Assembly: GCA_902465265.1 (NCBI GenBank)
Contig: CABQMF010000010.1
Coordinates: 1 to 44,081, forward strand
Reading direction: 5' to 3'
DNA from: an uncultured Collinsella sp.
GTDB taxonomy: Bacteria > Actinomycetota > Coriobacteriia > Coriobacteriales > Coriobacteriaceae
DNA: 44,081 bases
Below the pieces are notes generated by a model that saw nothing but the letters and a program-made list of their open reading frames with translations, was not told the DNA's origin and did not search any database. The position numbers and the translations under genes were made by a program. This document shows positions 1 through 6,072 of this stretch, piece after piece; the first letter of the stretch is position 1; each line of letters starts with the position of its first letter.

Positions 1-354
1 CAACGACTAGTCGTTTAAGAACGTCCCCAATGACTACTTGCGCTAGAGCATAAGTCACGCTAATAGTCAAGTTATGTCTGTTTAAACAAAATAGCAGCAG
101 TACAAGCGCATTCGCGCTTGCCTAAAATCGATATTAATGAACAGCCTGCTTGTATCTGTAAAATGCATGGCTTGATGAGCGACGCCTTGTCGTGTAATGA
201 GTCAAAAAGCAGTAACGTAATCAACTTGTAACAAACCTAAACGTTTAAACAAATAATCCAACCTTTTGCGGATTTAGCTATAATTCCACAATCCAAACAG
301 GTATACTCCTTTCATGTCGTGTAGGAAATACGTAGACAAAAAGGAGGTTATGTG
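1..354. other. Upstream region of the mannose PTS operon
   Basis: No gene is evident. The stretch is much richer in A+T than the coding DNA. It starts with a copy of repeat family A (7-36). It also has a small hairpin (arms 103-109 and 114-120) and two copies of the palindrome GTTTAAAC (80-87 and 243-250), each followed by AAA. The second overlaps another palindrome, AAACGTTT (239-246), which resembles the core of a LacI-type operator. Possible -10 elements are TATAAT (279-284) and TATACT (302-307), neither with a convincing -35. The repeated palindromes could be operators of the PTS operon, but this is only inferred. Confidence 0.5.
7..36. repeat. Repeat family A, copy 1
   Basis: These 30 bases are identical, in inverted orientation, to 30561-30590. 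Their GACGTTCTT / AAGAACGTC core also occurs in the hairpin at 3636-3689. The left end, with its neighbours, forms the palindrome AACGACTAGTCGTT (2-15). Dispersed intergenic placement and inverted copies suggest a REP-like or MITE-like sequence. Confidence 0.75.
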
Positions 355-1344
355 ATGGTAAGTATTGTTCTTGCTAGCCACGGGGACTTGGCAGCTGGAA
401 TCAAGCAGACGGGCTCGATGGTCTTTGGCGATCAGCCGTCTGTTGCCGTGGTCTCGCTCGAGCCGAGCATGGGCCCCGACGATTTCCGTGCCAAGGTCGA
501 GGAAGCAGTCGCTTCCTTCGAGGACCAGGAGCAGGTGCTCTTCCTCGTTGATCTGTGGGGCGGCACGCCGTTCAACCAGATCAGCGGGCTCATCGAGGGC
601 CACGATTCCTGGGCTATCGTCACCGGTGTCAACCTGCCTATGCTCATCGAGGCATATTCGCAGCGCTTTGACGCAAAGAACACTGCACATGCGATCGCAA
701 AACATCTCGTGACTGAGGCTAAGGCTGGCGTGCGCGTCAAGCCCGAGTCTCTGGAGCCCGAGGAGAAGAAGCCGGCTGCGGCCGCCGCTGCTCCTGCAGG
801 CGCCATTCCTCCGGGAACGGTCATCGGCGACGGGCACATCAAGATTGCCCACGTCCGTATCGACACCCGTCTGCTTCATGGTCAGGTGGCCACCACGTGG
901 ACCAAGCAGATCAACCCCAACCGCATCATCGTGGTTTCCGACGGCGTTGCTCACGACGAGCTCCGCAAGACCATGATCGAGCAGGCTGCCCCTCCGGGAG
1001 TCCATGCCAACGTCGTGCCCATCAAGAAGATGGCCGAGGTCGTCAAGGACACGCGCTTTGGTGACACCAAGGCCATGCTGCTCTTTGAGAACCCGCAGGA
1101 TCTGCTCAAGGCCATCGAGGCCGGCGTCGACATCAAGGAAGTCAACATCGGTTCCATGGCTCACTCCAAGGGCAAGGTCGTCGTCACCAACGCCGTCGCT
1201 ATGGGCGATGACGACGTCAAGACTCTCGAGGCCCTCAAGGCCAAGGGCGTCAAGTTCGAGGTCCGCAAGGTTCCTTCGGATTCCTCCGAGGATCTCGACG
1301 CCATGTTGAAGAAAGCTAAGGCCGAACTGGCCGCTCAAGCATAG
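355..1344 (+). CDS. manX: PTS mannose-family EIIAB component
   Basis: Cytoplasmic phosphotransfer subunit of a mannose/fructose/sorbose-family PTS. It passes phosphate from HPr through the EIIA and EIIB sites to a sugar entering through EIIC/EIID. Seen: an EIIA domain (about 1-125) with the phosphorylation motif SHGDL (His9), an Ala/Pro/Glu-rich hinge (about 130-158), and an EIIB domain (160-329) with the active site DTRLLHGQV (His175). Length, 329 residues, is normal for a fused EIIAB. The ATG at 355 is chosen because AAGGAGG at 341-347 lies 7 bases upstream; a GTG at 352 is too close to it. It is first in an operon with manY (18-base gap) and manZ. The substrate (mannose, glucose, hexosamine or fructose) cannot be read from the sequence. 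Confidence 0.96.
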   Translation: MVSIVLASHGDLAAGIKQTGSMVFGDQPSVAVVSLEPSMGPDDFRAKVEEAVASFEDQEQVLFLVDLWGGTPFNQISGLIEGHDSWAIVTGVNLPMLIEAYSQRFDAKNTAHAIAKHLVTEAKAGVRVKPESLEPEEKKPAAAAAAPAGAIPPGTVIGDGHIKIAHVRIDTRLLHGQVATTWTKQINPNRIIVVSDGVAHDELRKTMIEQAAPPGVHANVVPIKKMAEVVKDTRFGDTKAMLLFENPQDLLKAIEAGVDIKEVNIGSMAHSKGKVVVTNAVAMGDDDVKTLEALKAKGVKFEVRKVPSDSSEDLDAMLKKAKAELAAQA

Positions 1345-1362
1345 TAAAGGAGGGTCCGATAC

Positions 1363-2181
1363 ATGTCTGCAATCACTATTCTGCTTGTTGCGATTGTCGC
1401 GTTGCTTGCCGGTATGGAAGGCATTCTGGATGAGTTCCAGTTCCATCAGCCGCTCGTGGCATGCACGCTTATCGGTCTCGTAACCGGTCACCTTCAGGAG
1501 GGCATCCTCCTGGGCGGTTCGCTCCAGATGATGGCCCTTGGCTGGGCTAACGTCGGCGCCGCTGTCGCGCCTGACGCCGCTCTGGCCTCGGTCGCTTCTT
1601 CGATCATCATGGTGCTCGCCCTCAACGGCGGCGCCACCGATTCGGCCAAGGCCGTTACCGCCGCCATCGCCGTCGCCGTCCCGCTGTCGGTCGCTGGTCT
1701 GTTCCTGACCATGATCTGCCGTACCATTGCTACCGCTATCGCTCACGCCATGGACGGTTGCGCCGAGAAGGGCGACTTCTCCGGTATCGAGCGCTGGCAG
1801 TATGCTGCCATCCTCATGCAGGGCCTTCGTATCGCCATCCCGGCAGTGCTTCTGTGCGTCATCCCGGCCGAGGCCGTTACCAACGCGCTTAACGCTATGC
1901 CCGACTGGCTGTCCGGCGGCATGGCTGTCGGCGGCGGCATGGTCGCTTCCGTCGGTTACGCCATGGTCATCAACATGATGGCCACCAAGGAGACCTGGCC
2001 GTTCTTCGTCCTCGGCTTTGTCCTTGCTGCCATCCCTCAGCTCACGCTGATCGCCCTTGGCCTCATCGGCATCTCCCTTGCCCTCATCTACCTTGGCCTT
2101 AAGGATCTGGCCAAGCAGGGTGGCGGCATGGGCGGTGGCTCCGGCGACCCGCTCGGCGACATTCTGAACGATTACGAGTAG
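1363..2181 (+). CDS. manY: PTS mannose-family EIIC component
   Basis: Integral membrane subunit that, with EIID, forms the sugar channel of the PTS. The 272-residue protein is hydrophobic throughout. It has the family-typical N-terminus with an EFQFHQPLVACTLIGLVTG segment and glycine/alanine-rich membrane spans. It ends in a Gly-rich, acidic cytoplasmic tail. A good ribosome site (AAAGGAGGG, about 1346-1354) precedes the ATG at 1363. It follows manX by 18 bases and precedes manZ by 16, so the three are one transcript. Assignment to the sorbose/mannose EIIC family is firm; sugar specificity is not known. Confidence 0.95.
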   Translation: MSAITILLVAIVALLAGMEGILDEFQFHQPLVACTLIGLVTGHLQEGILLGGSLQMMALGWANVGAAVAPDAALASVASSIIMVLALNGGATDSAKAVTAAIAVAVPLSVAGLFLTMICRTIATAIAHAMDGCAEKGDFSGIERWQYAAILMQGLRIAIPAVLLCVIPAEAVTNALNAMPDWLSGGMAVGGGMVASVGYAMVINMMATKETWPFFVLGFVLAAIPQLTLIALGLIGISLALIYLGLKDLAKQGGGMGGGSGDPLGDILNDYE

Positions 2182-2197
2182 GAGGGGAGTGATACAT

Positions 2198-3118
2198 ATG
2201 GCAGAGAACAAGATTCAGCTCACCAAGGCTGACCGCAAGAAGGTTTGCTTCCGTCATCAGTTCCTTCAGGGCTCGTGGAACTACGAGCGTATGCAGAACG
2301 GCGGCTGGTGCTTCGCAATGATCCCTGCGATCAAGAAGCTCTACACCAGCAAGGATGACCAGATTGCCGCTCTTAAGCGCCACCTGGAGTTCTATAACAC
2401 CCACCCCTATGTTTCCGCCCCCGTCATTGGCGTTACCCTCGCTCTCGAGGAGGAGCGCGCCAACGGTGCTCCGATTGACGACGTCGCCATTCAGGGCGTC
2501 AAGGTCGGTATGATGGGCCCGCTCGCCGGCGTCGGCGATCCCGCCTTCTGGTTCACCCTTCGCCCGATTCTGGGCGCTCTGGGCGCTTCCCTGGCCCTGT
2601 CCGGCAGCATCGCCGGTCCGCTGCTGTTCTTCTTCGCGTGGAACATCATCCGTTACGCTTTCCTGTGGTACACGCAGGAGTTTGGCTACAAGGTCGGCTC
2701 CTCCATCGCCAAGGACCTCTCTGGCGGTCTGATGGGCAAGGTTACCGAGGGTGCTTCCATCCTGGGCATGTTCATCATCGGTGCCCTGGTCGAGCGCTGG
2801 GTGTCCATCTCCTTCACCCCGGTCGTCTCCAAGGTCACGCAGTCTGCTGGCGCCTTTATCGACTGGGCTAACCTGCCCTCCGGTTCTGAGGGTGTCAAGG
2901 AAGCACTGACGATGTATAACTCCATCGGTGCTAACGCCCTTGATCAGGTGAAGGTCACCACGCTTCAGGCCAACCTCGATCAGCTCATCCCCGGCCTTGC
3001 CGCCGTGTGCCTGACCCTGCTGGTCTGCAAGCTCCTCAAGAAGAAGGTCAGCCCGATTGTCATCATCCTGGCTCTCTTCGCCATCGGCATCATCGGTCGC
3101 GTCTGCGGCTTCATGTAA
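2198..3118 (+). CDS. manZ: PTS mannose-family EIID component
   Basis: Second membrane subunit of the mannose-family permease, found only in this PTS family. The N-terminal part is soluble-like, with the family features FLQGSWNYERMQNGGWCFAM and, further on, GPLAGVGDPAFW. Hydrophobic spans fill the C-terminal half. Length is 306 residues from the ATG at 2198. That start is preferred over a GTG at 2189 because GGAGGGG at 2181-2187 is 10 bases from the ATG but only one base from the GTG. The Shine-Dalgarno sequence begins right at the manY stop codon. It ends the PTS core; a hairpin follows at 3175-3210. Confidence 0.95.
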   Translation: MAENKIQLTKADRKKVCFRHQFLQGSWNYERMQNGGWCFAMIPAIKKLYTSKDDQIAALKRHLEFYNTHPYVSAPVIGVTLALEEERANGAPIDDVAIQGVKVGMMGPLAGVGDPAFWFTLRPILGALGASLALSGSIAGPLLFFFAWNIIRYAFLWYTQEFGYKVGSSIAKDLSGGLMGKVTEGASILGMFIIGALVERWVSISFTPVVSKVTQSAGAFIDWANLPSGSEGVKEALTMYNSIGANALDQVKVTTLQANLDQLIPGLAAVCLTLLVCKLLKKKVSPIVIILALFAIGIIGRVCGFM

Positions 3119-3174
3119 GCACGCTTCGGCTTAAGACCGAGAGTAGCTAGACAAGGGCTTTTGTGCCATTGAAA

Positions 3175-3222
3175 CGGACCGCACCCGGTGGGTACACTGG
3201 ATGCGGTCCGATTGTTTTATTT
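3175..3222 (+). terminator. Terminator-like hairpin overlapping a possible promoter
   Basis: Perfect 9-bp arms CGGACCGCA (3175-3183) and TGCGGTCCG (3202-3210) are followed by the T-rich ATTGTTTTATTT. This fits the end of the manXYZ transcript. The loop contains GGGTACACTGG, a -10-like element (3193-3198), with TTGAAA 18 bases upstream, so the downstream DUF956 gene may start its own transcript here. Only 16 bases separate the T-tract from that gene's ATG. Confidence 0.6.
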
Positions 3223-3238
3223 GGAGGGCGAGGCGCGC

Positions 3239-3637
3239 ATGGCGCAATCTCAGAACAGCACGGTCGATTTGGCAACGCCGGCAACCTGCCTGATGGGGCT
3301 TACCAGTCACGGTAACGTAATGGTGGGCAATAAGGCGTTCGAGTACTATAACGAGCGCAATCCCGAGGATTATATTCAAATCCCATGGGACGAGGTCGAC
3401 TATATTGCCGCCGAGGTTTTACGCGGCACCAAGAAGATCACGCGTTTTGCCATCTTCACCAAGGACAACGGTCACTTTACGTTTTCGACGCGCGACGACA
3501 AAGAGACGCTTCGTGCGGTCCGCAAGTACGTCGACGAGGACAAGCTCGTGCGCTCGCCCGACTTCATCGATGTGACGGCCAAGGGCGCCAAGAGCATTCC
3601 CTCCGTTATCAAAAACCTCTTCCACAAAGGCAACTAG
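3239..3637 (+). CDS. manO: DUF956 family protein, mannose PTS associated (ManO-like)
   Basis: Small soluble protein of 132 residues belonging to the DUF956 family. Members sit beside mannose-family PTS genes in many Firmicutes and Coriobacteria and have been linked to regulation of the man operon. Seen: a beta-rich N-terminus (CLMGLTSHGNVMVGNKAFEY) and a PH-like middle (DYIQIPWDEVDYIAAEVL). No DNA-binding motif or catalytic residue is recognised. ATG 3239 is chosen because GGAGGG (3223-3228) lies 10 bases upstream; longer frames begin inside the preceding hairpin. Its TAG stop codon is part of the inverted repeat at 3636-3689. A regulatory role is inferred from family context. Confidence 0.85.
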   Translation: MAQSQNSTVDLATPATCLMGLTSHGNVMVGNKAFEYYNERNPEDYIQIPWDEVDYIAAEVLRGTKKITRFAIFTKDNGHFTFSTRDDKETLRAVRKYVDEDKLVRSPDFIDVTAKGAKSIPSVIKNLFHKGN

Positions 3638-3689
3638 TCGCCTGCGACGTTCTTAAACGACTAGTCATTAAAGAACGTCGCAGGCGACT
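3636..3689. repeat. Repeat family A, copy 2: 19-bp perfect inverted repeat
   Basis: Arms at 3636-3654 and 3671-3689 are perfect reverse complements around a 16-base spacer. Each arm holds the GACGTTCTT / AAGAACGTC core, and the spacer begins AAACGACTAGTCATT, as in the other family A copies. There is no T-tract, so it is not a standard terminator. The left arm starts within the stop codon of the DUF956 gene. Confidence 0.8.
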
Positions 3690-3735
3690 ATCTCGAAGTG
3701 CGGCTATGCACTGCATGGTAGTGGCGTAAATCTGC

Positions 3736-3741
3736 TACACT
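3736..3741 (+). promoter_or_regulatory. Possible -10 element for tRNA-Arg
   Basis: TACACT lies 10 bases before the tRNA, giving the short leader usual for tRNA genes. The same hexamer occurs at 3193-3198 and 19753-19758. No strong -35 is seen. Confidence 0.35.
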
Positions 3742-3751
3742 AGTACAACAT

Positions 3752-3827
3752 GCCTCCGTAGCTCAGGGGATAGAGCACCGCTCTCCTAAAGCGGGTGTCG
3801 ACGGTTCGAATCCGCCCGGGGGCACCA
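3752..3827 (+). tRNA. tRNA-Arg (anticodon CCU)
   Basis: The 76-base sequence folds as a cloverleaf. The acceptor stem GCCTCCG / CGGGGGC pairs with one G-U. The anticodon stem CCGCT / AGCGG holds the loop CTCCTAA with anticodon CCT, reading AGG (arginine). The T-arm loop TTCGAAT is standard, with one A-C mismatch in the T stem. CCA is encoded at 3825-3827. In a GC-rich genome this tRNA reads the rare AGG codon. Confidence 0.95.
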
Positions 3828-3837
3828 GAGATTGACC

Positions 3838-3873
3838 GAGCCCGGTACCGCTATGGTGCCGGGCTCTTCTGGT
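3838..3873 (+). terminator. Terminator after tRNA-Arg
   Basis: Arms GAGCCCGGTACC (3838-3849) and GGTGCCGGGCTC (3855-3866) pair with one T-G wobble around a 5-base loop. The T-rich TTCTGGTTT follows, and the hairpin is 10 bases after the tRNA 3' end. Confidence 0.75.
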
Positions 3874-3911
3874 TTAAAGTCACGTTCAGCCATGGGCGGC
3901 AATCCCACGTC

Positions 3912-3950
3912 AAAAAAGCGCCCGCTTGCTGGGGGAGCAAGCGGGCGCTT
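3912..3950 (-). terminator. Terminator of the kinase/cell-wall operon
   Basis: Perfect 14-bp arms (3917-3930 and 3936-3949) enclose GGGGG. On the minus strand the stem is followed by six T residues (A's at 3912-3917 on the plus strand). This is a strong intrinsic terminator 50 bases after the pknB stop. Confidence 0.88.
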
Positions 3951-4002
3951 CTGAGCGAATGTGTTTGCGGTCTAAACCGCTCGGAGCAACAAGCGATTGA
4001 CG

Positions 4003-5940
4003 TTAGTTGCTAGACTCGGAGTCGTCGCCGGAACCGGAGATGGAAACCGTCAGCGTGATCGTGCTGTCGGTGGACTGCTTGCCGGTGGGGGAGACGCCCG
4101 TAACGGTGGCATTCTCGTTGCCGCTCACGGGGTTGCCGTTCTGATCGCAGAATGCGATGTTGTAGAAACCGGCGTTGTTGAGCGCGGTGACGGCGGCGGA
4201 GATGCTCTTGCCGTACAGGTTGCCCGGGACGCTGGCCTTGCCGGACTTCTTGGCGATGACGACGGTGATCGTGGCGCCGGGCTTCTGCTTGCCGCTGGGG
4301 TTCCAGCTAATTACGGTGCCCTCGGTAACCGAGTCGTTTTCCTGGTAGCTCACATCGACGCCAAAGCCAGCCATGTCGAGAGCGTTGCGCGCCTGGGCCT
4401 CGGTCATGTCGGTCAGATCGGGCACCGAGGTGGTGTCCGGGCCGCCAGAGACCTTGTACGAGATGGTCGTGCCCTTCTCGACCTCCTTGCCGGCGGCGGT
4501 GCTCTGCTCAAAGACCTGGCCCTCTTCGGCCTCATTGGCTTCCTCCGAAGCACTGCCCTTCAGGCCCACGCTTGCCAGTGCGGCCTCGGCCTGGTCCTTG
4601 GTCAGGCCGAGGAGCTGCGGAACCTCAACCTTCTCGGAGGGCTTAGGGCCCTTGGAGATTACCAGGTTCACCCTCGTGCCCTTGGCCTTCTTGGTGTTGC
4701 CGTTGGGGGTCTGCTCAGCGACCTTTCCCTCGTCGACATCGTCGTTGTAGCTCTGGTCGACGGTGCCAACCTCAAGGCCGGCTTCCTTGATCAGCTCAAT
4801 AGCGGTCTCCTGGTCCTTGCCCAGCACGTCGGGCACCGTGACCTGTTCGCCACTGAACATGCCCGTGGCAAAGGCCACTACAACGCCAATCACGGCGACG
4901 GCGGCAATCACGGCGGCGATGATTTTGTTCTTGTTGGACTTAGGCTTCTCGACCTCGTAGGAGCCCGTCGAGCCCGAGACAGCGCTACGGGCGGTGTTCT
5001 GACCGCTCACGCCCGAGACGGGGCGAACCATAGCGCGCGTTGAGTCGGAAAGCTCGCGGGTCTTGGTGGCACCCAGGTCGCCGGCGGCACCGATGATACG
5101 CGTGGGCTCCGAGACGTTGACGGCACGGCCGGACAGGTAGCTGTTGAGCACCTGGCGCAGCTCGTCGGCCGTCTGGAAGCGGTTCGCCGGGTCCTTCTCC
5201 ATGCACTTGAGGATGATGCGCTCCAGGTCGGCATCGACGCCGGAGTTGATCTGGCTCGGCGGGATGGGGAGCTCGTTGACCTGCTTGAGCGCGACCGAGA
5301 TGGCATCGTCGCCGTCAAAGGGTACGCGGCCGGTGGCGCACTCGTACATGACGACACCCAGCGAGTAGATATCCGAGGTGGGGCCGAGGTCCTGGCCGCG
5401 GGTCTGCTCGGGGCTTACATAGTGGGCGGTGCCCAGAACGTTGTTATCCTGCGTGAGGTGGCTGTTCTTAGCGCGTGCGATGCCAAAATCCATTACCTTG
5501 ATGTTGCCGTCGGGCAGCACCATGATGTTTTGCGGCTTAATGTCGCGGTGGATGATCTCGTGCTTGTGTGCGACCGAAAGCGCGGAGCTGATCTGCGAGC
5601 CGATCTGCGCGACCTTCTTGGGATCGAGAGCGCCGTGGCTCTTGATGCCGCTCTTAAGGTCGGTACCGCGCAGGTACTCCATGACGATGTAGTAGGTATC
5701 GCCATCCTTGCCCCAGTCGTAGACGCCCACGATATAGGGGGAGGACAGGCCGGCCGCTGCCTGGGCCTCCTGCTTAAAGCGGGCGGCGAAGGTGGCGTCG
5801 CCGGCATACTGCGGCAGCATGATCTTGACGGCAACCGTGCGGTCGAGGACCTGATCCTGTGCACGGAAGACGGTCGCCATACCGCCTGTTCCCACCTTAT
5901 CCTTGAGGAGGTATCTTCCCCCGAGGACCCTCTGTTCCAT
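4003..5940 (-). CDS. pknB: PASTA-domain Ser/Thr protein kinase PknB
   Basis: Membrane kinase that senses cell-wall material and phosphorylates division and envelope proteins. Seen in 645 residues: a Hanks-type kinase domain (about 9-270) with glycine loop GTGGMA, VAVK (Lys39), the catalytic loop HRDIKPQN (Asp133) and DFG (151-153). A Thr-containing juxtamembrane linker and one membrane span (about 339-361) follow. Four extracellular PASTA repeats come next, starting with VPDVLG, VPQLLG, VPDLTD and VPGNLYG. All catalytic residues are present. The ATG at 5940 is used because AGGAG lies 5 bases upstream; an earlier ATG at 5955 has no ribosome site. It is last in the minus-strand operon, after the SEDS-PBP gene with a 132-base gap. 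In mycobacteria pknB ends the same operon. Confidence 0.97.
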   Translation of the reverse strand: MEQRVLGGRYLLKDKVGTGGMATVFRAQDQVLDRTVAVKIMLPQYAGDATFAARFKQEAQAAAGLSSPYIVGVYDWGKDGDTYYIVMEYLRGTDLKSGIKSHGALDPKKVAQIGSQISSALSVAHKHEIIHRDIKPQNIMVLPDGNIKVMDFGIARAKNSHLTQDNNVLGTAHYVSPEQTRGQDLGPTSDIYSLGVVMYECATGRVPFDGDDAISVALKQVNELPIPPSQINSGVDADLERIILKCMEKDPANRFQTADELRQVLNSYLSGRAVNVSEPTRIIGAAGDLGATKTRELSDSTRAMVRPVSGVSGQNTARSAVSGSTGSYEVEKPKSNKNKIIAAVIAAVAVIGVVVAFATGMFSGEQVTVPDVLGKDQETAIELIKEAGLEVGTVDQSYNDDVDEGKVAEQTPNGNTKKAKGTRVNLVISKGPKPSEKVEVPQLLGLTKDQAEAALASVGLKGSASEEANEAEEGQVFEQSTAAGKEVEKGTTISYKVSGGPDTTSVPDLTDMTEAQARNALDMAGFGVDVSYQENDSVTEGTVISWNPSGKQKPGATITVVIAKKSGKASVPGNLYGKSISAAVTALNNAGFYNIAFCDQNGNPVSGNENATVTGVSPTGKQSTDSTITLTVSISGSGDDSESSN

Positions 5941-6072
5941 TCCTGCTCCTAACATAACTATTCGCTCAACGATGTGTGTAGTACCAAATGTATGGCCGCT
6001 GGGGCCGTGTGGCGCGTTGCCGCTAGCTCATCGGCCGCGGCGCGCCCCAAGTATCCGCTTTGATCACGGGCA

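Noticed and set aside
1..354. Sigma-54 promoter for the mannose PTS, as in some Firmicutes
   Set aside because: No GG-N10-GC element with the expected -24/-12 context was seen.
274..2211. 645-codon open frame opposite manX and manY
   Set aside because: Antisense to two well-supported PTS genes, with no motif or start signal.
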